Of a stretch of DNA of 64,000 bases, positions 1-8,097 are shown in pieces. Origin of the DNA: Agrococcus sp. ARC_14 (GTDB lineage Bacteria; Actinomycetota; Actinomycetes; Actinomycetales; Microbacteriaceae); NCBI RefSeq assembly GCF_022436485.1, contig NZ_JAKUDO010000002.1:347681-411680 (forward strand), written 5' to 3'. The translations under genes and the position numbers were made by a program. Below the pieces are notes generated by a model. The model saw nothing but the letters and a program-made list of their open reading frames with translations. It did not search any database and was not told the DNA's origin. Each line of letters begins with the position of its first letter. Position 1 is the stretch's first letter.

Positions 1-554
1 CAGACGACGACGAGCGCGACGATCACGAGCGACCAGGCGATGATGCGCACCCAGGTGTCGTAGGCGGTCGCCGTCCACGGACCGAAGCCGTAGGTGCTGC
101 CGGTGAGCGGGTTGAGCGCGTCGATGTCGCCCTTGTAGTCCTGGCCGCGCAAGCCCTGCGAGCCGCCGGTGATCGCGGTGAGGTCCTGCGTGCGGACGGT
201 GAAGCGGATGATCTCAGCGGCGGCGATCGTCACGATGGCGAGGTAGTCGCCACGCAGCCGCAGCGTCGGGATGCCGAGGATCAGGCCGAAGATCACCGAC
301 GCGATGACGGCAGCCACGATGGCGGCCAGGAACGACAGCCACACCGGCCAGCCGAGCGTCGCGGTCGGGTCGACCATCATCGTGAAGATCGCGAACGCGT
401 AGGCGCCGACAGCCATGAAGCCTGCCTGCCCGAAGTTCAGGAGCCCGGAGTAGCCGAAGTGGATGTTCAGCCCGATGGTGGCCAGGGCGAAGGCGGCCGT
501 GGTCGGGGAGAGGATCTCCCCGAGGGCGCTGTTGAAGATGGCGGCGAGATCCAT
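1..554 (-). CDS. livM: Branched-chain amino acid ABC transporter permease LivM (partial)
   Basis: This is the inner-membrane permease of a LivFGHM-type importer for branched-chain amino acids or related amides. The reading frame starts at ATG 554 and runs off the left edge, so only about the first 184 residues are seen. The translation has several hydrophobic helices and the family signature FGYSGLLNFGQAGF around residues 27-40, followed by GIPTLRLRGDYLAIVTIA, both typical of LivM. It begins one base after the stop of the LivH gene, so the two are surely co-transcribed and probably translationally coupled. The ATPase and binding-protein genes are not in view and should lie beyond the left edge. 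Substrate specificity cannot be read from the permease alone; urea or short amides are alternatives. Confidence 0.9.
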   Translation of the reverse strand, partial: MDLAAIFNSALGEILSPTTAAFALATIGLNIHFGYSGLLNFGQAGFMAVGAYAFAIFTMMVDPTATLGWPVWLSFLAAIVAAVIASVIFGLILGIPTLRLRGDYLAIVTIAAAEIIRFTVRTQDLTAITGGSQGLRGQDYKGDIDALNPLTGSTYGFGPWTATAYDTWVRIIAWSLVIVALVVV

Positions 555-555
555 G

Positions 556-2016
556 TCAGCCGATCCTTTCCCTGCGACCGAGGATGCCCTGCGGTCGGAA
601 CAGCAGCACGAGGATGAGCACCAGCAGCGCGATCGCGTAGCGCAGGTCGGGTGCGATGAAGATCGTCGAGATCTCGGTCACGAGACCGATGACCACGGCT
701 CCGACGAGTGCGCCGAAGGCGCTTCCGAGGCCACCGAGCGTGACACCTGCGAACAGCAGCAGCAGGATCGTGAAGCCCACGTCCCATTTGATGTTGGAGC
801 CGATGAAGTAGGTGTAGAGGATGCCCGCACCACCGGTGAGGAGGCCGGCGAGCACCCACACGATGCGGATGACCTTATCGACGTCGATGCCGGATGCAGC
901 AGCGAGCGAGGCATTGTCGCTCACTGCCCGCGTGGCCTTGCCGATGCGCGTCCTGGTGAGGAAGAACCCGACGCCGATCAGCACCACGATGGCGATCGCC
1001 ATGCTGACCAGGTCAGCTGTGGTCATGAACACGGGCCCGACCTCGACGATGGCGCCGCGCGAGACCGAGAGGCCCTCAGTGCCGCCGCCGATCAAGAACT
1101 GGAAGAAGTAGCGCAGCGCGATCGAGAGGCCGATCGTCACGATCAAGACCTGCACGAGACCGACGCCCCGCTTTCGCAGCGGCTTGAAGATCGCCCAGTC
1201 GTGCGCCCAGCCGAGCGCCGCGGAGGCCACGAGCGTCACCACCACAGCGATCCACACCGGCCAGTTGACGAGCGTTGTCGTGACGTAGAAGATGACGCCG
1301 CCGAACGTCAGCATCTCGCCGTGCGCGAAGTTGTTGACCCCGGTGGTGCCGAAGATGAGCGTGATGCCGATCGCGGCGAGCGCCAGCAGCAGGCCGAAGC
1401 TGAGGCCGGAGATGGTGCGTGCCAGCAGGAGCGAACCGAAGCTGTTGTCGCGGGTGCCGGTCGCGGCCCCCGTCGGGTCGGCTCCGGCGTCGGTGCCTGG
1501 CTGGGCGCCTGTGCCGGTGTCGCCGCCCGTTCCGGTGTTGCCGCCCGTGCCGGTGTTGCCCTCGGAGCCGGTGCCGGTGTCGCCACCGGAGTCACCGCCG
1601 GTGTCGCCGGCAGCAGCGAAGGGGAACAGCACGCCGACCGAGGTCGAGGCGCCGATGGGGAACTCCCGGCTCTCGAACGACGCGTCGCGGAGCGTCACGC
1701 CGTCTGGCAGCGTCGCCGTGTCGATCGAGACCGTGTAGGTGCCCGGCTCGGCGACTGCGATCGACCACCGGCCCTCCGCATCCGTCGCCGTCGTCTCGTC
1801 GACGCCGTTGCCCGAGACGGTGATCTCGACGCCCTCGAGTGGCTCGCCGGCGTCGCGGATGGTGCCGCTGTAGGAATAGGCGCCGGGCTGGTCTGTCGCG
1901 GGAAGGTCTGCCGCGGTGGCCGCAGCGGCGCCACCTGCGACCATTCCCATGACGGCAACGGCAACGGCGATCGCTCGCCGCAGCCCTCCCCGTCGAGGTC
2001 TGCTGGACGTCTTCAC
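556..2016 (-). CDS. livH: LivH-type ABC permease fused to a secreted Ig-like (carboxypeptidase-regulatory-like) domain
   Basis: The C-terminal part (about residues 195-486) is a LivH permease with GITLIFGTTGVNNFAHGEM and a conserved tail. What precedes it is unusual: a twin-Arg-like basic start and hydrophobic signal peptide (residues 1-36), a beta-sandwich resembling carboxypeptidase-regulatory/CNA-B domains (about 46-130, with GTIRDAGEPLEGVEITVSG and DAEGRWSIAV), then a Gly/Thr/Asp-rich linker (136-188). Ordinary LivH proteins are about 290-310 residues; this one is 486. I chose GTG 2016 because GGAGG lies four bases upstream and no better start fits the signal peptide. The extracytoplasmic domain could capture substrate or contact the binding protein or cell wall; that is inference. 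It is the first gene of the visible operon, with livM next. Confidence 0.85.
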   Translation of the reverse strand: MKTSSRPRRGGLRRAIAVAVAVMGMVAGGAAAATAADLPATDQPGAYSYSGTIRDAGEPLEGVEITVSGNGVDETTATDAEGRWSIAVAEPGTYTVSIDTATLPDGVTLRDASFESREFPIGASTSVGVLFPFAAAGDTGGDSGGDTGTGSEGNTGTGGNTGTGGDTGTGAQPGTDAGADPTGAATGTRDNSFGSLLLARTISGLSFGLLLALAAIGITLIFGTTGVNNFAHGEMLTFGGVIFYVTTTLVNWPVWIAVVVTLVASAALGWAHDWAIFKPLRKRGVGLVQVLIVTIGLSIALRYFFQFLIGGGTEGLSVSRGAIVEVGPVFMTTADLVSMAIAIVVLIGVGFFLTRTRIGKATRAVSDNASLAAASGIDVDKVIRIVWVLAGLLTGGAGILYTYFIGSNIKWDVGFTILLLLFAGVTLGGLGSAFGALVGAVVIGLVTEISTIFIAPDLRYAIALLVLILVLLFRPQGILGRRERIG

Positions 2017-2097
2017 ATGTCCTCCATGTTGTGCGGCAGCGGGGCATCTGGGAATGCCGTGTGCGCCGTGCCCGTTACATCGGTGGTGACACAGTAG

Positions 2098-3702
<1,605 letters not shown>

Positions 3703-3793
3703 CCAGCTGGCCCGCTGGCGCGCACCCGCCCGAGTGCCGCCGCTGACTCGCCCACGCGGTCTCAACCGCGCTGGCTCGCTCGCGCGGCCCCAC

Positions 3794-3862
3794 CCGAGTG
3801 GGGCGCTTGCGCATGAGTGGGGCCGGGACGCAGGCCCCACTCATGCGCAAGTGCCCCAGTGG
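3794..3862. repeat. Dispersed inverted-repeat element, family A, copy 1
   Basis: Two perfect 19-base arms (3806-3824 and 3833-3851) surround an 8-base loop. TGGGGC/GCCCCA pairing extends the stem outward to 3799-3858. The arms contain GCGCATGAGTGGGGC. Related copies lie at 4911-4980 and 47078-47147. This copy sits between the convergent guaB and the gene at 3877-4776, so it could also stop transcription from both sides. Confidence 0.85.
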
Positions 3863-3876
3863 CTGGTGCTGCCGCG

Positions 3877-4776
3877 TCACCAGCCGGGGAGCAGCCTGCT
3901 GAGCACCGGCAGGTGGTGGCGTGACAGCATGTCGCGCAGGCGCTCGGGGCGTTGCGCCTCCGCCCACATCCAGTGCAGCGTGTCGATGTGCTCGCGCAGC
4001 GCATCGTCGCGCCGCTTCTCTTCGATGACTGCGTCGACCGGCTGCACGCCGTTCGCGTCGGCGATCACCCCGTACTTCGCCGCGCCGTCGAACTCGCCGC
4101 CCAGCGGGCGCATGCCCGCCCGCTCCCAGAGGAAGTCGGGGAAACGGACGCCGAGGCGCGTGACGATCCGCACCTGCAGCCGCGGCGGCGGAGCGCCGAT
4201 CCGGTGGATCGCCACGCGGCTCCAGGACTCGCCGACCGATTGCGACAGCGGATCGGCGAATGCGATCACCCACTCCGCTCGGCGACGGCCGCGTGGGCCC
4301 TGGCGACCGAGCGCATCCGCCACCTGATCCTTCGTGACCAGCTGCAGCCGGAGCGCTGCATAGAGCGCGCCCACGGCATCCGCCTGCTTGCCGACGCGCG
4401 CGAGGTGCGCGAGCGCGAAGGCAGGAGCGCAGCGGGCGATGCCGTCCTCGAGCACGATGTCGTCGTCGCCGATCGCCTCCCGCGACGCGACGACACCGCC
4501 TCGGCGGCCCGAAGCAGTGGGGGCACCGATCGTGAAGACGTTCGCTGGCCTGCCGTGGGGCAGGCGCGCGAGCGCGAGCGCCGACTCGCGGGCGAACACG
4601 GCAGCCGGGCGCGCGGCAGCGACAGCACGCACCTGCAACTCGTGGCGATCGTGCACCGGAGTCGCCTCGTAGGCGGCACGGTCGACATAGGCGCCCCGAC
4701 GGATGCGGTGCAGGGTCGGGTCGAGGCGGTGCCGCATCGGGCTGTCGGCATCGGAGGGCAGCAGTTCGATCGCCAT
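3877..4776 (-). CDS. AbiEi/DUF559-like protein with Vsr-type nuclease fold (hypothetical)
   Basis: Function is not established. The 299-residue protein has an N-terminal half resembling the wing and core of AbiEi-type antitoxins (RIRRGAYVDRAAYEA near residue 27) and a C-terminal half like very-short-patch/DUF559 endonucleases: ESWSRVAIHRIGAP, then VRFPDFLWE and GGEFDGAAKYG, which supply the usual E...D...E-x-D pattern. Such proteins are numerous in Microbacteriaceae and a second member lies at 39605-40459. It has no toxin-like neighbour, so a toxin-antitoxin role is unsupported. Both flanks carry copies of inverted-repeat family A (3794-3862 just beyond the stop, 4911-4980 upstream of the start). 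Start ATG 4776 is chosen because frames further up lack plausible coding content. Confidence 0.7.
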   Translation of the reverse strand: MAIELLPSDADSPMRHRLDPTLHRIRRGAYVDRAAYEATPVHDRHELQVRAVAAARPAAVFARESALALARLPHGRPANVFTIGAPTASGRRGGVVASREAIGDDDIVLEDGIARCAPAFALAHLARVGKQADAVGALYAALRLQLVTKDQVADALGRQGPRGRRRAEWVIAFADPLSQSVGESWSRVAIHRIGAPPPRLQVRIVTRLGVRFPDFLWERAGMRPLGGEFDGAAKYGVIADANGVQPVDAVIEEKRRDDALREHIDTLHWMWAEAQRPERLRDMLSRHHLPVLSRLLPGW

Positions 4777-4910
4777 GTGCGCACGATGGCGCAGCGGGGA
4801 TGTGCGGCGTTCGCGCCGCGCGTGGAGCTGTGGAGGACACGCGGTGAGCGCACGCTCGCGGTGGGCAGGCCGCCCGCCGCCCGCCGCTCGCTGCGCGCCG
4901 CCCGCTGTGG

Positions 4911-4980
4911 CCGACTGGGGCTCGTGCGCATGAGTGGGGCTGGCGTGCCAGCCCCACTGGTGCAGAAGCGCCCCACTCGG
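4911..4980. repeat. Dispersed inverted-repeat element, family A, copy 2
   Basis: The outer ends CCGACTGGGGC and GCCCCACTCGG bracket an inner 12-bp perfect stem (4933-4944 with 4947-4958). The sequence GCGCATGAGTGGGGC is shared with copy 1. It lies in the 349-bp spacer 4777-5125 between divergent genes. Apart from this element and the operator at 5047-5080 I see nothing else in that spacer. Confidence 0.85.
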
Positions 4981-5046
4981 CGCGCGAGCGGGTGGCGAGC
5001 GGGTGGCGAGCGGGGATGCACGCAGGGCTTGCGGTCGGCGCAGACG

Positions 5047-5080
5047 CGATATATCGTGTGTTCGAAGACGCGATATATCG
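5047..5080. promoter_or_regulatory. Putative PadR operator: two CGATATATCG palindromes
   Basis: Two identical 10-bp palindromes, CGATATATCG, occur at 5047-5056 and 5071-5080, with 24 bp between centres and ACG preceding each. They lie 46-79 bases before the first gene of the DUF4097-padR operon. These AT-rich sites stand out in very GC-rich DNA and fit autoregulation by the PadR protein encoded at 6058-6819. Confidence 0.65.
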
Positions 5081-5125
5081 CGAGTAGTGGTCGCGCTGGG
5101 CGCCACGCCAGGTGGAGGAAAAGTC

Positions 5126-6061
5126 ATGGATGAGCAGTGGGATGGTGCCGCAGGCGCCGCAGCGGATGGGTGCAGCGGCGGCACTGGCGCCGACGCATCG
5201 AACGACAGCAAGCCGCGCAGCGCTTCGGGCGCCGGAGCTTCGGGCGCCGACACCATCACCGAGCGCTGGACGATCGGCGAGGGGCAGAGCCGGGTCATCG
5301 ACCTGGATGCGGTGACGGCACTCCGCGTCGGCATCGTCGGCGGCAGCGTCGACATCGTCGGCCACGACGAGCCGACCGCGCGGGTCGAGGTGCACCGCGT
5401 CGAGGGCCGCGACCTCACGGTCACCCTCGAGCAGGGGCGCCTGTCGATCTCGCACCCGAAGGTCTCCTGGGACGACGTCTGGGAGTCGGTGAAGGCCCTC
5501 GTCGGCGTGCGCGCCAAGGTCGAGCTGAGCATCGTCGTGCCCAGGCACGTGGCGCTGTCGCTGGGCCAGGTCAGCGCATCCGCCCTCGTCACCGGGCTGC
5601 GCTCGCGCGCCAGCCTCAGCACGGTCTCCGGCGGGATCCAGATCGAGTCGCACGAGGGCGAGCTCGACCTCAACACGGTCTCTGGCGACCTCGAGGTCTC
5701 CGGCGGCACCGGCAGGCTCTCGGTGCACGGCGTCTCGGCAGACGTGACGGCGTCGGGCGCGCTCGACCGCGTCGCCGTCGACACCGTCAGCGGCGAGGTG
5801 CTGCTCGACGTGCACGGCTCGCCCCGCAGCATCACGACCAACTCGGTCTCCGGCGACGTCACCGTGCGGCTCGATGCCGGCCAGGGCGTGCGCGCCAGCA
5901 CGCACACGGTCTCCGGCCGAGGCTCCATCGCCGGCGTCGCCATGCCCAAGCGCGGCGGTCGCGAGACGATCGACGGCGCGAACGCGTTCGACTTCAGCGC
6001 CAGCACGGTCTCCGGCGACGTCACCGTCGTGCACCGCGACGCCGCAGGGAGGGGCGCATGA
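5126..6061 (+). CDS. DUF4097 family beta-strand repeat protein
   Basis: The protein has 311 residues. After a disordered Gly/Ala/Ser-rich N-terminus (about 1-45) comes a right-handed beta-repeat region of the DUF4097 (putative adhesin) type. The recurrent motif TVSG or SVSGDV appears at least six times, for example STVSGGIQIE, NTVSGDLEVS, DTVSGEVLLD, NSVSGDVTVR and STVSGDVTVV. There is no signal peptide or membrane helix, so it is probably cytoplasmic or peripheral. In actinobacteria and firmicutes such genes are usually paired with PadR regulators and respond to envelope stress; the actual role is unknown. ATG 5126 has GTGGAGGA upstream. It overlaps the padR gene by four bases (ATGA), so the two are translationally coupled. 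Confidence 0.85.
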   Translation: MDEQWDGAAGAAADGCSGGTGADASNDSKPRSASGAGASGADTITERWTIGEGQSRVIDLDAVTALRVGIVGGSVDIVGHDEPTARVEVHRVEGRDLTVTLEQGRLSISHPKVSWDDVWESVKALVGVRAKVELSIVVPRHVALSLGQVSASALVTGLRSRASLSTVSGGIQIESHEGELDLNTVSGDLEVSGGTGRLSVHGVSADVTASGALDRVAVDTVSGEVLLDVHGSPRSITTNSVSGDVTVRLDAGQGVRASTHTVSGRGSIAGVAMPKRGGRETIDGANAFDFSASTVSGDVTVVHRDAAGRGA

Positions 6062-6819
6062 GCCCCGTCTTCGGCCATGGCGCGCTGCGCCTCTACCTGC
6101 TGAGCCTGCTCGCCGAGGCCCCGCGCCACGGCTACGAGCTCATGCAGGCGCTCGAGCACCGCTTCGGCGGCACCTACTCGCCCAGCGCCGGCACCATCTA
6201 TCCGCGGCTGTCGAAGCTCGAGGAGGAGGGGCTGGTGACCAAGAGCGTCGACGGGCGCAAGGTCACCTACGCGATCACCGACGCAGGCAGGGCCGAGCTG
6301 CGCGAGCGCGACGGTGAGCTGCACACGCTCGAGAGCGAGATCACGGATTCGGTGCGTCGCATGGCCTCGGATGTGCGGCAAGGCGTGAAGTCGGCCATGC
6401 AGGCGCTGCGCGCCGACCTTGCGGAGGCCGAGCGCGACGCGCGGTCCACAGCGCGGCCCTCGCGGGGATCGGGCACCAAGAGCGCGCCCGCGCCGCAGAG
6501 CGCACCAGCAGCCGACCCCGCGTGGGCCGATGCGCCCGCCAGGGCCGACGCATCCGGCACCGACGCATCCGCCCCCTTCGCCAACCCGTGGACGCCGCCC
6601 GTGCCGCCGCAGTCGGAGACCGCGGATGCGTCGCACACGGCCACGAAGGCCGCGGCTCGCATGGCGGTGCACGACATCGACCTCGCGCTCAGCGACTTCC
6701 GGCAGCAGGTGCGCGAGGCGGTGCGGCGCGACCGCGGGGAGCACATGACGACCGCGACGTCGGCGACCGTGCGGCACGAGCTCGAGGCGGCGCTGCTGCG
6801 GATCAAGAGCGTGCTCTGA
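6058..6819 (+). CDS. PadR family transcriptional regulator with long C-terminal extension
   Basis: Residues 1-90 form a PadR winged helix (LYLLSLLAEAPRHGYELMQ, then GTIYPRLSKLEEEGLVTKS and KVTYAITDAGRAEL). The usual C-terminal dimerisation helices are extended to 253 residues by a Pro/Ala/Asp-rich, apparently disordered stretch (about 135-200), with a final helical part (MAVHDIDLALSDFRQQVREA). It probably represses its own operon through the paired CGATATATCG sites at 5047-5080. Its start codon overlaps the stop of the DUF4097 gene. A ligand cannot be inferred. The extension resembles those of PadR proteins linked to DUF4097 genes, where the C-terminal helices may sense the partner. Confidence 0.85.
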   Translation: MSPVFGHGALRLYLLSLLAEAPRHGYELMQALEHRFGGTYSPSAGTIYPRLSKLEEEGLVTKSVDGRKVTYAITDAGRAELRERDGELHTLESEITDSVRRMASDVRQGVKSAMQALRADLAEAERDARSTARPSRGSGTKSAPAPQSAPAADPAWADAPARADASGTDASAPFANPWTPPVPPQSETADASHTATKAAARMAVHDIDLALSDFRQQVREAVRRDRGEHMTTATSATVRHELEAALLRIKSVL

Positions 6820-6923
6820 AGCTGTCGACCAGCGTGCTCTGGCGCCCAGCGCCCCATGCATGACTCACCGGTCCTGAGCCTCGGCGCCGCCCAACCTGAG
6901 CGGCGTCGAGGCTTGGCGACGAT

Positions 6924-6929
6924 AGGCTG
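6924..6929 (+). promoter_or_regulatory. Putative -10 box of the guaB3-like gene
   Basis: TAGGCT lies five bases before GTG 6935, the arrangement of a leaderless transcript. Confidence 0.5.
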
Positions 6930-6934
6930 ACAGC

Positions 6935-8059
6935 GTGACGGAGATCGAGATCGGCCGCAGCAAGCGCGCCCGCATGGGCTATGGCTTCGACGACATCAGC
7001 ATCGTCCCCTCGCGCCGCACGCGCGACAGCGACCTGGTCTCGCTGCAGTGGCAGATCGACGCGTTCAAGTTCGACATCCCGGTGATGGGCGCACCCACCG
7101 ACTCGGTGATGAGTCCCGCGACCGCGATCGCGCTCGGTCGCGCAGGTGGCCTCGGAGTGCTCAACCTCGAGGGCGTCTGGACGCGCTACGACGACCCCGA
7201 GCCGCTGCTCGCCGAGATCGCCAAGCTGCCCAGCGACGAGGCGACCGGCCGCATGCGCGAGATCTACGCGGAGCCGATCAAGCCAGAGCTCATCCGCGAC
7301 CGGCTTGCGCAGGTGCGCGAGGCGGGCGTCGTGGTCTCCGGCAGCCTCAGCCCGCAGGCCGTGCAGCAGCACTACGAGACCGTGCTCGCCGCCGGCATCG
7401 ACTTGATGGTCATCCGCGGCGCGACCGTGAGCGCCGAGCACGTCTCGGCAGAGGCCGGCACGCCGCTCAACCTCAAGCAGTTCATCTACGAACTCGACGT
7501 GCCCGTCGTGGTCGGCGGCGTCGTCACCTACACGGCGGCGCTGCACCTCATGCGCACCGGCGCGGCTGGCGTGCTCGTCGGCTTCGGGGGCGGGGCCGCC
7601 TCCACGAGCGAGCGCGTGCTCGGCGTCGCGGCACCCATGGCGACCGCCGTCAGCGACGTCGCCGCCGCCCGCCGCGACTACCTCGACGAGTCGGGTGGCC
7701 GCTACGTGCACGTCATCGCCGACGGCTCGCTCGGCACCTCCGGCCAGGTCGTCAAGGCACTCGCCTGCGGCGCTGACGGCGTGATGCTCGGCACGGCGCT
7801 CGCCCGAGCGACGGATGCCCCCGGCCGCGGCTGGCACTGGGGCCCGGAGGCGCACAACCAGAAGCTGCCGCGCGGCAACCGCGTGCAGGTCGAGCAGGTC
7901 GGCCAGCTCGAGGTGGTGCTGAACGGCCCGTCGCCCGTCGCAGACGGCTCGGCGAACATCATGGGCGCGCTCCGCAAGGCCATGTCGACCACCGGCTACA
8001 AGGATCTCAAGGAGTTCCAGCGGATCGACGTGGTCGTCGAAGCGAACCCGCCGCGCTAG
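6935..8059 (+). CDS. guaB3: GuaB3 family IMP dehydrogenase-related protein
   Basis: A 374-residue TIM-barrel paralogue of IMP dehydrogenase, of the short GuaB3 type that lacks CBS domains. It shares the opening YGFDDISIVPSRRTRD and the phosphate-binding segment VIADGSLGTSGQVVKALACGADGVMLG with GuaB. In the loop where GuaB has the catalytic Cys (GSICTTR) this protein reads GGGAASTSERV, with no Cys. The only Cys is in the ALACGAD segment. Whether it is an active IMPDH, a related reductase or a regulator is not clear from sequence. Start GTG 6935 follows a TAGGCT box by five bases. It stands between padR and glpD, with no sign of an operon. Confidence 0.9.
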   Translation: MTEIEIGRSKRARMGYGFDDISIVPSRRTRDSDLVSLQWQIDAFKFDIPVMGAPTDSVMSPATAIALGRAGGLGVLNLEGVWTRYDDPEPLLAEIAKLPSDEATGRMREIYAEPIKPELIRDRLAQVREAGVVVSGSLSPQAVQQHYETVLAAGIDLMVIRGATVSAEHVSAEAGTPLNLKQFIYELDVPVVVGGVVTYTAALHLMRTGAAGVLVGFGGGAASTSERVLGVAAPMATAVSDVAAARRDYLDESGGRYVHVIADGSLGTSGQVVKALACGADGVMLGTALARATDAPGRGWHWGPEAHNQKLPRGNRVQVEQVGQLEVVLNGPSPVADGSANIMGALRKAMSTTGYKDLKEFQRIDVVVEANPPR

Positions 8060-8097
8060 ATCTACCGCCTCGAAGGCGGCGCACTGAAGGAGGATCC

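Noticed and set aside
463..2097. A plus-strand frame of 544 codons over livM/livH
   Set aside because: The translation is Asp/Arg/His-rich without any motif and is antisense to the LivH coding region.
3799..3858. The family A hairpin as a simple intrinsic terminator of guaB
   Set aside because: It lacks a T-tract and recurs at 4911-4980 between divergent genes, where a terminator is not needed; it is therefore listed as a dispersed repeat, with termination only a possible added use.
3877..4776. An AbiE-type toxin-antitoxin system
   Set aside because: Only an antitoxin-like N-terminal resemblance is present and no nucleotidyltransferase toxin gene is adjacent.
3877..6861. A minus-strand frame of 994 codons extending from the nuclease-like gene across the DUF4097 and padR genes
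   Set aside because: The part above 4776 is antisense to two well-supported genes and passes through repeats and the operator; ATG 4776 gives a normal-length protein.
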